A DNA stretch of 64,000 bases from Chryseobacterium sp. ON_d1 (GCF_006829085.1 NZ_BJTC01000014.1:94378-158377), one strand, 5' to 3'; numbered from the stretch's first letter, positions 1-7,467 are shown. The notes: a model not told the origin generated them from the sequence alone. Translations and numbers: made by a program.

Positions 1-119
1 ACAAAGAATTTGTGAAGCGGTGAATTTTTCATCTCTTCTTCATTCTCAACGGGTTTATCTGCCGATCCTTTTTTGGTAACAGAAACTGCGCTATTGGTTT
101 CTAATATTTTATTTGGCAT
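1..119 (-). CDS. Partial CDS, probable YciE/YciF-type (DUF892) ferritin-like protein, N-terminus only
   Basis: An ATG on the minus strand at 119 opens a frame that runs off the left edge. About 39 residues are visible: a polar, Lys/Glu-rich, probably disordered leader followed by SPLHKFF. In flavobacterial YciE/YciF (DUF892) four-helix proteins a similar leader precedes an LHxFF(V)D start of helix 1, which is the only basis for the name. The KGG-repeat stress gene lies directly upstream on the same strand (194-985), and KGG and DUF892 proteins often sit together in stress loci. The ferroxidase-like domain itself is outside the window, so the call is tentative. Confidence 0.45.
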   Translation of the reverse strand, partial: MPNKILETNSAVSVTKKGSADKPVENEEEMKNSPLHKFF

Positions 120-193
120 GGTATGAATGGTGTTTTAGGATTAAAAGGATTACCTCTTTATATAGGTCTAAAGAGGCAATCCTGGAAAAAGAA

Positions 194-985
194 TTATGAA
201 TTACGTCTGCCTCCGAATCCGGAACGACCTGAAGATCTTCCGCCTCCGTGGGATGCCTGGCCTCCCATTCTGGCTATTCTTGTACGATCTGCTTTGCTCA
301 TTGCTGCAAATCCTCTTCTTGAAGTGCCCGAACTTGAATTTGATCCTCCTCTTCCTGAGCTGCTGCCATTATTTCCTGATCTTGATGAGCCTCCTCTTCC
401 CGAGCCGGAACCTGAGTTAGAAGATCTTCCTCCGCCATGAGAAGCCTGGCCTCCCATTCTGGCGATTCTTGTACGCTCAGCTTTGCTCATAGAAGCGAAA
501 CCTCTTCTTGAAGTACCATCTCCTGATGATGACCTGCCTCTGCCTCCTGATCTGGAGCCGGAACCAGAATTTGAACGTCCGCGGGAACCACCACTGGAGT
601 TTCCTCCACGAGATCCGCCTCTACCGGAAGTAAATCTTCCCTGGCTGTCTCTCTGCTGGTTTCCGTTTCCTCCTCTGGAACCTCCTCTTCTTCCGCCGCT
701 GCGTCCTCTCTGATCATCATCTTCTTCATCTTCTTCATCATCGTAGTCTTCATCATCCTCATCATCGTAATCATCATAGTCATCTTCATCATAATCATAA
801 TCATCGTCATAATCCTCATTTTCATCAAAATAGTCTTCATATTCTGAAAAATCATCATCGTAATCTTCATCTCTTGAGGCATCATTAAAACCATGATCAT
901 AGCCTAACTGATAAACTTCTTCTAAGTTTTCCGGTGAATGTGACTGTCCTCTTGAACTGCGGTTTCTTGAATTTCTAGTGTTCAT
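194..985 (-). CDS. KGG-repeat stress protein with acidic and RGG-like low-complexity regions
   Basis: A 263-residue protein built of three parts. Residues 1-40 are polar; about 40-95 are almost all Asp/Glu/Tyr; the remainder is Gly/Ser/Arg-rich. Two near-identical units, RRGFA(S/A)MSKA followed by RTRIARMGGQASHGGG, lie near residues 160-187 and 224-251; they are KGG-type repeats (PF10685, as in GsiB-like general stress proteins). No signal peptide or membrane segment is visible, so it should be cytoplasmic. Upstream, a TACATTTG -7 box (1149-1156) and an Fnr-like palindrome (1179-1192) suggest regulation by a Crp/Fnr protein, possibly the neighbour at 1540-2136. The acid tract joined to RGG-like stretches is unusual and suggests nucleic-acid or condensate behaviour, which is inference. 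Confidence 0.8.
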   Translation of the reverse strand: MNTRNSRNRSSRGQSHSPENLEEVYQLGYDHGFNDASRDEDYDDDFSEYEDYFDENEDYDDDYDYDEDDYDDYDDEDDEDYDDEEDEEDDDQRGRSGGRRGGSRGGNGNQQRDSQGRFTSGRGGSRGGNSSGGSRGRSNSGSGSRSGGRGRSSSGDGTSRRGFASMSKAERTRIARMGGQASHGGGRSSNSGSGSGRGGSSRSGNNGSSSGRGGSNSSSGTSRRGFAAMSKADRTRIARMGGQASHGGGRSSGRSGFGGRRNS

Positions 986-1148
986 AACTGAATTTTTTAT
1001 TATTAATATTTAGTGATGTGTATTGCAGTCCGTGACTAGTATTAGACGGCAACAGTTGGGTGTCGGTAATTTAAAATGATATTAAAAGCAAATGCTTTTT
1101 ATGTTCCTTTTACAAAGGTCTTAAGAATTGGATTGAAAATTTATATTT

Positions 1149-1156
1149 CAAATGTA
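1149..1156 (-). promoter_or_regulatory. -7 box (TACATTTG) for the KGG gene
   Basis: Minus-strand TACATTTG matches the Bacteroidetes TAnnTTTG consensus. It would start a transcript near 1145 with a leader of about 160 nt. An Fnr-like palindrome sits about 36 bp upstream of the box. Confidence 0.5.
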
Positions 1157-1178
1157 CATCAGAATAACTCACTTTTTT

Positions 1179-1192
1179 ATGACCTGAGTCAT
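1179..1192. promoter_or_regulatory. Fnr/Crp-like palindrome ATGACCTGAGTCAT
   Basis: Perfect 5-bp arms (ATGAC/GTCAT) with a 4-bp spacer, the architecture of Crp/Fnr-family sites. It lies at about -40 from the inferred KGG start site, a class II activator position. A matching site occurs at 2739-2752 before the lipoprotein gene, with a Crp/Fnr gene in between. Confidence 0.5.
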
Positions 1193-1539
1193 GTTGGCGT
1201 ATATTATTACATTTTTTTGTCATTTTAATATAATTTGAATGGTAACTTTTTTTAATAAAGGTATTGTGCATTTGCACTTATATAATGGCTTTTCCGCGGA
1301 TAGCAGATATTTTTAAATGAAGATCGAATGCTTATTGATTATCACCGGGATAAATGGAGGAAGCCTGATTTGAGAATAAAGTGTATGATCTTCCTCTTTG
1401 AAAAAAACTCCCGGATCGGCATTCTGTTTTTTCTGTATTGAAAAAACAGAAGATTATCATCAATGTTCATGCAGCTTATTGTTTTCATAATTTTAAAGAT
1501 TTAAATTAAAAAAATACAAACTGATAAATCTGAAATGAT
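1193..1539. other. Non-coding spacer with one hairpin
   Basis: No credible ORF in this stretch between the KGG promoter region and the 3' end of the Crp/Fnr gene. The only structure seen is a perfect 10-bp stem, CTGTTTTTTC/GAAAAAACAG, at 1424-1449 with a 6-nt loop and no adjoining T-run, so it is not a clear terminator. Confidence 0.5.
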
Positions 1540-2136
1540 CTAATATAAAATTTTGCGATTTTCAATTCTCACGATTTTATCCTTCTCCATATGCTTGATG
1601 GTTCTGATTGCGGTTTCTACACAAAGTCCTGTAAGACTTGCCATCTGTTGCCTCGTTAATGGAATCAGGAATGAATATGGACGTGCATCTTTCTGAAAGC
1701 TCTTCAAATAATCCATAAGCCCTCTAAGCCGGATAGATGGATTCTGTGACGAGAGATTCTGCATCATGATAAACTTATAATAAAGACGTTCAGAAAGAAA
1801 ACTGCTCACTTCCAGATACAATTCTGGAGATTGACTGAGCAGATTGAAAAAGATGGATTTGTGAAGTCTTAGGACACTGCATTCTGTGATGGCTTCAGCA
1901 TTCATAGGATAAGGTTTTTCAATAAATAGAATGGATTCTCCACAGCTTGCTCCGTCAGACAGAATGTTTTGAATAAATTCTTTTCCTTCTTCATTGTAAT
2001 TATTAAGTTTTATCTCTCCCTGGATAATCTGGTAATAATAGTTGGGAGTATCCCCTTCCCGGAATATCATTTCTGAAGGGGTATAGTGCCTCGTTTCTGC
2101 TCCCGCTGAAATCAAAATATTTTCGTCGATAACCAT
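1540..2136 (-). CDS. Crp/Fnr-family transcriptional regulator
   Basis: A 198-residue protein with an N-terminal cyclic-nucleotide-binding-like beta-roll (about 15-115, with GEIKLNNYNEEGKEFI and CGES), a dimerisation helix, and a C-terminal winged helix. The recognition segment PLTRQQMASLTGLCVETAIR (about 160-180) is typical of Crp/Fnr proteins. There is no N-terminal Cys cluster like that of true Fnr, so oxygen sensing by an Fe-S cluster is not supported. It stands alone on the minus strand. Fnr-like palindromes lie on both sides (1179-1192 and 2739-2752) in front of its neighbours, making a small local regulon plausible. No perfect -7 box was found before it. Confidence 0.88.
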   Translation of the reverse strand: MVIDENILISAGAETRHYTPSEMIFREGDTPNYYYQIIQGEIKLNNYNEEGKEFIQNILSDGASCGESILFIEKPYPMNAEAITECSVLRLHKSIFFNLLSQSPELYLEVSSFLSERLYYKFIMMQNLSSQNPSIRLRGLMDYLKSFQKDARPYSFLIPLTRQQMASLTGLCVETAIRTIKHMEKDKIVRIENRKILY

Positions 2137-2392
2137 AATAGTTGTTTTCTTCTTCTTTTCTTCTTCTTAGTCTTAGTAAAAATATCATTGGGAACTGACT
2201 TTTATATACATGCAAAAATTGAACCTTTATGATTATTTCAAGCGTTAAAAAAGGTTAAAAAAAATAATTAATTCAAACTTATTTCAAATTATTATTCTAT
2301 TATTTTTATAATAATTCGAATTAATTTATCATTTTGATGCCACGTTTTTTATACCCTTTATTTTCTTTATCCGCTGAAAATATAAGATAATA

Positions 2393-2420
2393 AACCCGCT
2401 TCATGGTTATGAGAACGGGC
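2393..2420 (-). terminator. Probable terminator of the small lipoprotein gene
   Basis: A CCCG...CGGG hairpin directly downstream of the 2425 stop, followed on the minus strand by TTTATTATCTT. The stem is imperfect. Confidence 0.5.
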
Positions 2421-2424
2421 TTAC

Positions 2425-2682
2425 TTAATGAATAACAGCAAAAGTGTTATTGATTTTTTTTTTTGGAGTTCTGACAGTATCACTATTCCTTTTCGAAGAA
2501 AGGGTATCAGCACGCACTGTATCCGAAGGTAACGGGGCCATAGGTGCACTATTGGAAACCGTATCTGCTGTCATTGTCTCAGCTATGACACTGTCGTGTG
2601 TAACGGATGTTTCTGTTCTGGATTCTTTCTTACAACTTAAGACAATGAATCCTGCAAACAGGATGGACATAATAAATCTCAT
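2425..2682 (-). CDS. Small Ser/Thr-rich lipoprotein, unknown function
   Basis: An 85-residue protein with a short hydrophobic signal (MRFIMSILFAGFIVLSC) whose lipobox ends at Cys17, followed by KKES. Under 70 residues of mature, polar, repeat-like sequence remain, with several (S)DTV motifs and no recognisable domain. A second ATG five codons in is also possible. The promoter is well placed: a TACTTTTG -7 box at 2708-2715 with an Fnr-like palindrome centred about 41 bp upstream of the predicted start. Likely a periplasmic or outer-membrane lipoprotein under Crp/Fnr control; function not recognised. Confidence 0.7.
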   Translation of the reverse strand: MRFIMSILFAGFIVLSCKKESRTETSVTHDSVIAETMTADTVSNSAPMAPLPSDTVRADTLSSKRNSDTVRTPKKKINNTFAVIH

Positions 2683-2707
2683 AATAGTATATTTTGTGGT
2701 GATGGTT

Positions 2708-2715
2708 CAAAAGTA
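2708..2715 (-). promoter_or_regulatory. -7 box (TACTTTTG) for the lipoprotein gene
   Basis: Exact TAnnTTTG match on the minus strand, 26 bp before the ATG at 2682. The predicted start is near 2704. Confidence 0.55.
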
Positions 2716-2738
2716 GCCTATTATGAGTGTGTTTTCTT

Positions 2739-2752
2739 ATGACTTAAATCAT
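2739..2752. promoter_or_regulatory. Fnr/Crp-like palindrome ATGACTTAAATCAT
   Basis: Extends to TTATGA...TCATAA (2737-2754). It differs from the site at 1179-1192 only by transitions in the centre, and its distance to the -7 box is within 1 bp of that site's distance. Confidence 0.5.
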
Positions 2753-2768
2753 AATGCTTTATTTTTAA

Positions 2769-3653
2769 TTATTTCGCAAATTTTTTAGTCCCGGCTACAC
2801 AAAGAATAACCCCTATTGTCACTCCCAGCATTCCTATACTTACCGGCTCGTGCAGAAGGTATGCTGCCAAAGCCAGTCCAAAGAAAGGCTGAAGCAGCTG
2901 AAGCTGCCCTACTGAAGTAATTCCGCCCTGTGCTAACCCTTTATACCAAAATATAAAACCAATAAACATACTGAATAATGAAATGTATCCCAACCCGAAC
3001 CATCCTTTAAAACTTATTGTTTCCATATCGGCAGGTAAATAAATAAAAAATAACGGAAGCATTACCGGTAAAGATAAAACCAACGCCCACGAAATAACCT
3101 GCCACCCGCCCAGAGTTTTTGAAAGCTTAGCTCCTTCAGCATATCCGAGACCGCATAAAATAACGGCCAGCAGCATTAGAATATCTCCAATAGGAGCTGC
3201 TGAGATTCCCTGAGAAAAAGCATAGCCTACCACCAGAATACTGCCTACCACTGAAAAGAACCAGAACACAGGATGAGGCCTTTCCCCTCCACGCAACACT
3301 CCGAATATAGCTGTAGCCAACGGCAACATTCCCAGAAATACAATAGAATGAGCAGAGGTAAGATATTGCAACGCTAAAGATGAAAGCAATGGAAATCCTA
3401 TCACACAGCCAATAGCTACAAGAACCAAAGAAAATAACTGTTCCTTTGCAGGGCGTTTTTCTTTATAAATCAATAACACAGAAAGGGCCAATATTCCGGC
3501 AATCACTGCACGGGCTACCGTTACAAAGAAAGGGTCCATCTCCATTACAGCCAGTTTTGTCGCCGGCATAGAGCCGCTGAAAAGTAAAACTCCTATAAAA
3601 CCGTTTATCCAGCCGCTTACGGCCTGGTCTTTTGAAATTGTATCTGCCATCAT
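2769..3653 (-). CDS. EamA/DMT-family transporter
   Basis: A 294-residue polytopic membrane protein with about ten hydrophobic helices in two EamA repeats (about 10-140 and 150-290), the usual size of RhaT/YdcZ-type drug/metabolite transporters. It should be an inner-membrane exporter or importer of a small metabolite; the substrate cannot be read from sequence. It is divergent from a MocR-type regulator at 3748, a common pairing in which the aminotransferase-like regulator controls the transporter. A TAATTTTG -7 box lies at 3677-3684. A start at either of the first two Met codons is possible. Confidence 0.88.
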   Translation of the reverse strand: MMADTISKDQAVSGWINGFIGVLLFSGSMPATKLAVMEMDPFFVTVARAVIAGILALSVLLIYKEKRPAKEQLFSLVLVAIGCVIGFPLLSSLALQYLTSAHSIVFLGMLPLATAIFGVLRGGERPHPVFWFFSVVGSILVVGYAFSQGISAAPIGDILMLLAVILCGLGYAEGAKLSKTLGGWQVISWALVLSLPVMLPLFFIYLPADMETISFKGWFGLGYISLFSMFIGFIFWYKGLAQGGITSVGQLQLLQPFFGLALAAYLLHEPVSIGMLGVTIGVILCVAGTKKFAK

Positions 3654-3676
3654 TTAATTAAGTTTTATTGATGATT

Positions 3677-3684
3677 CAAAATTA
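3677..3684 (-). promoter_or_regulatory. -7 box (TAATTTTG) for the EamA transporter
   Basis: TAnnTTTG match on the minus strand 24 bp before the ATG. It lies in the shared 94-bp divergent region. Confidence 0.5.
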
Positions 3685-3703
3685 GAAAGGAAAATCAGAT
3701 AAA

Positions 3704-3743
3704 CACAGTATCAGTTTTGTATATTTGCATGAGCACAGTTCAG
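3704..3743 (+). promoter_or_regulatory. Direct repeat CACAGT(A)TCAG, candidate MocR operator
   Basis: CACAGT at 3704-3709 and again at 3734-3739, exactly 30 bp apart (about three helical turns), each followed by (A)TCAG or TCAG. The pair brackets the -7 box of the regulator gene. MocR proteins are known to bind direct repeats, so autoregulation is plausible. Confidence 0.4.
3720..3727 (+). promoter_or_regulatory. -7 box (TATATTTG) for the MocR regulator
   Basis: Exact TAnnTTTG match; predicted start near 3732, 16 nt before the ATG. Confidence 0.55.
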
Positions 3744-3747
3744 AATT

Positions 3748-5169
3748 ATGAATAAAGAATTTTTATATACAGAAATTGCAGACGGCATTGCCGGACAGAT
3801 CAGAAATGGCGTCTTAAAAGCCGGAGATAAGCTTCCTTCGGTAAGAATGTTGTGCCAGGAACATCAGGTAAGTATGAATACGGCCAAACGTGTTTTTCTG
3901 GAACTTGAGTCGCTGTCTTTAGTAGAATCCAAACCGCAGTCAGGATATTTTGTAAGCCGGATATTTTCTGCGAAGCTTCCCTTGCCTGAAATAAGCAGTC
4001 CGTCACTGATCGCCAATAATGATGAGCCTGACGAGCTGATCAGTAAAGTGTATGAAAATATGGGAAAACAGGACCTTACCTTTTTTTCTATAGGAATCCC
4101 ATCTGGAGATCTTTTACCGCAGGCAAAACTTAAAAAAGAAATTATCAATGCCACCAGAGAACTAAAAGACGGCGGCACCGAATATGAAGAACTTCAGGGA
4201 AATCTAAAGTTAAGAAGAATGATTGCCGTACGTTCTTTACAATGGGGAGGAAATCTGAGCGAAAACGATCTGATCACGACCAATGGAGGAATGAATGCTC
4301 TTTCTTTCTGTCTGATGGCTTTAGGAAAACCTGGAGACACCATTGCTATTGAAAGTCCCTGTTATCCTGGAATACTGCAACTGGCCAACGGATTAGGCCT
4401 GAAAGTCCTGGAACTTCCTACACACCCAACCACCGGTATCGAAATTGAAGCCCTAAAAAAAGTAATTCCCAACATAGATCTCTGTTTACTGATTCCTAAT
4501 TTCAATTCGCCGCTAGGAAGCTGTATGCCGGATGAAAATAAAAAGGAAATTGTCAGAATACTTTCTGAAAACAATATTCCACTGATAGAAGATGATGTGT
4601 ATGGAGATCTTTATTTCGGGACCAGCCGGCCTAAATGCTGTAAATCTTTTGATAAAGACGGAAATGTCCTTTATTGCAGCTCTATTTCAAAAACCCTGGC
4701 TCCTGGTTATCGGGTAGGCTGGATTGCTCCTGGGAAATATAAAGATAAGATCATGAAGCTTAAACTACTGCACTCTACTTCGTCTATTTCCATTGTCAAT
4801 GAAGCGGTTGCCAATTTCCTTAAATCCGGAAAATATGAAAAACATCTTCAACAGCTTCGCAGAACATTACAGATCAATTATCAGAATTATGTTCAGACCA
4901 TTGCAGAATCTTTTCCGGAAGGCACTAAAACCAGCCGCCCACAGGGAGGATTGTCTATATGGATAGAATTTGATAAAAAGATAAAAACAACAGAATTATA
5001 TGATCTGGCCATCAAACAGAACATAAGCATAGCTCCCGGAAGAATGTTTACCCTTCAGGAACAGTTTGAGAACTGTATGAGACTCTGTATAGGGCTTCCA
5101 TGGTCGGACAATACACAGACAAAGCTGAGACAGGTAGGACAACTTGCCAAAAAGATTTATTTGAAGTAA
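3748..5169 (+). CDS. MocR-type (GntR + aminotransferase) regulator
   Basis: A 473-residue fusion. An N-terminal GntR winged helix (about 1-70, GDKLPSVRMLCQEHQVSMNT) is joined to a fold-type I PLP aminotransferase domain (about 105-470). The PLP-binding Lys lies in SSISKTLAPGYRVGW (the SxSK motif). These are the marks of MocR/PdxR regulators, which use PLP or an amino-acid-PLP adduct as effector. It diverges from an EamA transporter, its probable target, and a CACAGT direct repeat overlaps its own promoter. The length is normal and no key residue appears to be missing. It might keep some aminotransferase activity. Confidence 0.9.
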   Translation: MNKEFLYTEIADGIAGQIRNGVLKAGDKLPSVRMLCQEHQVSMNTAKRVFLELESLSLVESKPQSGYFVSRIFSAKLPLPEISSPSLIANNDEPDELISKVYENMGKQDLTFFSIGIPSGDLLPQAKLKKEIINATRELKDGGTEYEELQGNLKLRRMIAVRSLQWGGNLSENDLITTNGGMNALSFCLMALGKPGDTIAIESPCYPGILQLANGLGLKVLELPTHPTTGIEIEALKKVIPNIDLCLLIPNFNSPLGSCMPDENKKEIVRILSENNIPLIEDDVYGDLYFGTSRPKCCKSFDKDGNVLYCSSISKTLAPGYRVGWIAPGKYKDKIMKLKLLHSTSSISIVNEAVANFLKSGKYEKHLQQLRRTLQINYQNYVQTIAESFPEGTKTSRPQGGLSIWIEFDKKIKTTELYDLAIKQNISIAPGRMFTLQEQFENCMRLCIGLPWSDNTQTKLRQVGQLAKKIYLK

Positions 5170-5179
5170 GGAAGATGGA

Positions 5180-5295
5180 GGCTGGAAGATGGAAGTGATT
5201 ATAGTTTTAAGAATAGCTTAGAAGGTGTAAATAATAACTACCAAGTTCTTCTATGTTTACCGGAACTTCAAGCTTCCCTCGCCCATCTTTCAGCC
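5180..5295. repeat. Inverted-repeat element between convergent genes
   Basis: GGCTGGAAGATGG (5180-5192) and CCATCTTTCAGCC (5283-5295) form 13-bp arms with one mismatch, about 90 bp apart, filling the spacer between convergent genes. Further GAAGATGG-like words lie inside the left arm. It looks like a dispersed REP-like spacer element, and may end transcription from either side. Confidence 0.45.
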
Positions 5296-5297
5296 TT

Positions 5298-5891
5298 TTA
5301 TTTATCCGGAACGAAATTTTTTCTTGCCAGCTCTTTTCTTACACGGCTTAAGCTTTCAGGAGTAATTCCCAGATAAGAAGCGATCATCCATTGCGGAACT
5401 CTCAGCAGTAAATCCGGATACATCTTGATAAATTTCATGTACCTTTCTTCAGCCGTTTCTCCCAGCAAAGAATTGATCCTGTTCTGAAGGCTCCTGATAT
5501 GTTTCTGAAGCAAAAAGTCACTTCTTTCAATGCTGTTGGGAAATTGTTCTACCAATTTATTGAAAAAGTCAGGATGTAAAAACAGAACCTCCGAATCTTC
5601 TACAGCTTCTATATAATAAATGGATTTTTCATTGAAATAAAGACTGCTTCGGTCAGAAATCAACCAGCTCTCAGGAGCAAACTGTATGATGTGCTCTTTT
5701 CCGTTTTTATCAATAGAATACATCTTCAGCAGCCCTTTTTCTACAAAGAATATATGGCGGCATATTTCGCCATACTGAAGAAGAAACTGGTTTTTAGGAA
5801 TTTTCTTTACTTCATAGTGCAGACTGCAGGTATTTACGTTCTGAAGGGGAACATTTAAAACTTTGGCTAAATAATTATTTATATTCTTCAT
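5298..5891 (-). CDS. Crp/Fnr-family transcriptional regulator
   Basis: A 197-residue protein: cNMP-binding-like domain (about 25-120, FFVEKGLLKMYSIDKNGKEH) and a C-terminal helix-turn-helix ending in IASYLGITPESLSRVRKELA (about 168-187). This is the large Bacteroidota group of Crp-like regulators. It is the last gene of a four-gene minus-strand operon; its ATG overlaps the ytxJ stop by 4 nt (ATGA), so the two are translationally coupled. The operon carries bacillithiol functions, so a thiol-stress regulatory role is a reasonable guess. No Fe-S cysteine cluster is visible. Confidence 0.88.
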   Translation of the reverse strand: MKNINNYLAKVLNVPLQNVNTCSLHYEVKKIPKNQFLLQYGEICRHIFFVEKGLLKMYSIDKNGKEHIIQFAPESWLISDRSSLYFNEKSIYYIEAVEDSEVLFLHPDFFNKLVEQFPNSIERSDFLLQKHIRSLQNRINSLLGETAEERYMKFIKMYPDLLLRVPQWMIASYLGITPESLSRVRKELARKNFVPDK

Positions 5892-6268
5892 GGTACAATC
5901 TGGCTTAAGGAAATATCCTGGTGTGAAGCATTGCTGACGGGCTTTCCGTTTTCTATGACAATGAGCTGCGGACTTTCATGTCTGATTTCAAGATCCGCTG
6001 CTATTTTATTGGAAATAGGTCTGTGAGCCAACAGGTCCAGATAGTATACATGAATCGGCTGGTCTGAGCTTTCAATCTCTTTCTCAAAGTTTTTCAATAC
6101 AGTTCTGCTGATAAAGCAGCTTGTAGAATGTTTGAATATCGCTATCTTATTCTGAAAAGATTCTTCCATAGCTTTGGCAAGATCTTCCTCAGATTCTATC
6201 TTTTTCCAGAATGATTTCTGATCAGGGGCTTCGTTTTTTCCACCAAATATTTTATCAAAAAAACTCAT
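5888..6268 (-). CDS. ytxJ: Bacillithiol-system redox protein YtxJ
   Basis: A 126-residue monothiol bacilliredoxin-like protein (DUF2847). The signature KHSTSCFIS near residues 47-55 places a single redox Cys in the STxC motif of the family, within a thioredoxin-like fold. It is predicted to remove bacillithiol from S-bacillithiolated proteins in the cytoplasm. Its start overlaps the stop of the DUF1569 gene by 4 nt and its stop overlaps the next start by 4 nt, so it sits in the middle of a coupled operon with the bacillithiol transferase homologue upstream. Length is normal. Confidence 0.85.
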   Translation of the reverse strand: MSFFDKIFGGKNEAPDQKSFWKKIESEEDLAKAMEESFQNKIAIFKHSTSCFISRTVLKNFEKEIESSDQPIHVYYLDLLAHRPISNKIAADLEIRHESPQLIVIENGKPVSNASHQDISLSQIVP

Positions 6269-6726
6269 ACATTAAATTGTTTTAGATGGTGATCAAGATG
6301 TTTGTATTCTAAAAATGTCCAGTCTTTTTCAGTCATTTCCCCGAATAATCTGTGATGTTCCGGCAGCCTGTTTTTATGACAAGCTTCCCGGAATTCCTCC
6401 AGCGTCTTCAGCAGATTGGTTTTTGATTCATCAAAATCACACTCAAAATTAACGATTAGTTTTTGAAAAGTAGGCATGTTTCTGGGAATTCCATTATTGA
6501 AAACATACATTTCTATTTTAGTACAGATTCCTATGGCCCCAAACAGGAGATTAATCCGGGGAAGTTCCAGCTTTTCCAGAGCTACCTGAAGCACCAGATC
6601 ACAATGCTTCAGCATCTGGCATACATTCATTTTCCCCCATTTCTTTGGGGAAATTGCAGATAGTCTGGAAATTCTGTCTACAATTTCCTGATAGTGAACG
6701 GGATTATTAAGATTCTTCCTTACCAA
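6265..6726 (-). CDS. DUF1569 (DinB-like) protein
   Basis: A 153-residue protein with the DUF1569 pattern: an early W-x-KM-x3-QM-x2-H segment (KKWGKMNVCQMLKHCD), a middle hydrophobic helix and a C-terminal HLDHHLKQF. Its His residues fit a DinB/YfiT-like metal site. The only plausible start is TTG at 6726, which overlaps the upstream stop codon, so translation is probably coupled to the YfiT gene. Enzymatic role unknown; its place between YfiT/BstA and YtxJ suggests bacillithiol-dependent detoxification. Confidence 0.75.
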   Translation of the reverse strand: MVRKNLNNPVHYQEIVDRISRLSAISPKKWGKMNVCQMLKHCDLVLQVALEKLELPRINLLFGAIGICTKIEMYVFNNGIPRNMPTFQKLIVNFECDFDESKTNLLKTLEEFREACHKNRLPEHHRLFGEMTEKDWTFLEYKHLDHHLKQFNV

Positions 6727-7256
6727 CCTTTTTCTATCTTCAGATTTTCAATATGAGCAAAATGATGATTACAATGCCACACATAGAGAGCAAGACAGTC
6801 TCTTAAATTATAGTTTTTATGATGCTCAGGATGATGAAATGTTCTTTCAAACTGTTTATTGGTAAGACTTTTAAGGAGTACCACCCATCTCTGATGTGTC
6901 CCCTTGAGCATTCTCATTGCCGGTTTTACAGGCATGTGAAAACTATCCTGAAGCTCAGCCCATTTCGCTTCATCATATGGTTTTATGGTCGGATTATCTT
7001 CTGTAAGAGCCAGCTTAAAGCGGATAAAACTATTGATGTGGCTGTCTGAAAGGTGGTTTACCAGTTGTCTTACAGTCCAGCCCCCTTCTCTGTAAGGGGT
7101 ATCCAGCTGATCATCTGTAAAATGTTCAATGAGATTCTTTAGACGGCCGGGAAAATCTTTGATCACTTTGATGTAAACATCCAATGTAGTGTCACAAATG
7201 TTTTCAGGAACTTCAAACGGTCCTATAGGAAACTTTTTTTTCTCTAAATCACTCAT
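6720..7256 (-). CDS. Putative bacillithiol transferase, YfiT/BstA family (DinB superfamily)
   Basis: A DinB-superfamily protein of 178 residues from the preferred ATG at 7256 (an upstream ATG at 7283 would add nine residues). It has the YfiT/BstA features: KFPIGPFEVP near the N-terminus, WTVRQLVNHLSDSH, and a late YVWHCNHHFAHIENL. The three expected metal-binding His are present. BstA conjugates bacillithiol to electrophiles such as fosfomycin-like or monobimane substrates. It leads the operon BstA-DUF1569-YtxJ-Crp, so all four genes probably respond to thiol or electrophile stress. Confidence 0.82.
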   Translation of the reverse strand: MSDLEKKKFPIGPFEVPENICDTTLDVYIKVIKDFPGRLKNLIEHFTDDQLDTPYREGGWTVRQLVNHLSDSHINSFIRFKLALTEDNPTIKPYDEAKWAELQDSFHMPVKPAMRMLKGTHQRWVVLLKSLTNKQFERTFHHPEHHKNYNLRDCLALYVWHCNHHFAHIENLKIEKGW

Positions 7257-7328
7257 TATCCAGGTTTTATTTTTTATTACCAATTTGTCTCATCATTATG
7301 ATGAAACAGTTTTTCAAATATCGCTGGC

Positions 7329-7353
7329 GTAAATTTATCAAAAATTCAAGAAT
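7329..7353. repeat. 25-bp repeat shared with the pncA leader
   Basis: The 25 bases from 7329 match 8794-8818 at 24 positions. This copy lies upstream of the bacillithiol operon, in opposite orientation to that gene; the other spans the start of the pncA transcript. It may be a duplicated leader or regulatory segment. Confidence 0.4.
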
Positions 7354-7362
7354 ATAAAGTGA

Positions 7363-7394
7363 ATAAAGCATTAATTGTATTGATAATGCTTTAT
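7363..7394. repeat. Perfect 11-bp inverted repeat
   Basis: ATAAAGCATTA (7363-7373) and TAATGCTTTAT (7384-7394) with a 10-nt loop, in the spacer between the helicase 3' end and the bacillithiol operon. Confidence 0.45.
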
Positions 7395-7417
7395 AAGAAA
7401 TATTATCTTTCATCCAT

Positions 7418-7450
7418 AAAAGGCTTCAATTGTATAAACTGAAGCTTTTT
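7418..7450 (-). terminator. Terminator after the DEAD-box helicase gene
   Basis: A minus-strand hairpin with a GAAGC core stem and TTTTTA tail, 18 nt after the helicase stop. Confidence 0.65.
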
Positions 7451-7467
7451 ATGGGAAATGGAATAGG

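Noticed and set aside
487..900. Long Met-rich and Pro-rich frames inside the KGG gene
   Set aside because: They are frame-shifted products of the low-complexity acidic and Gly-rich coding sequence.
1424..1449. Terminator at the 10-bp AT-rich stem
   Set aside because: No T-run follows on either strand and no gene end lies close enough.
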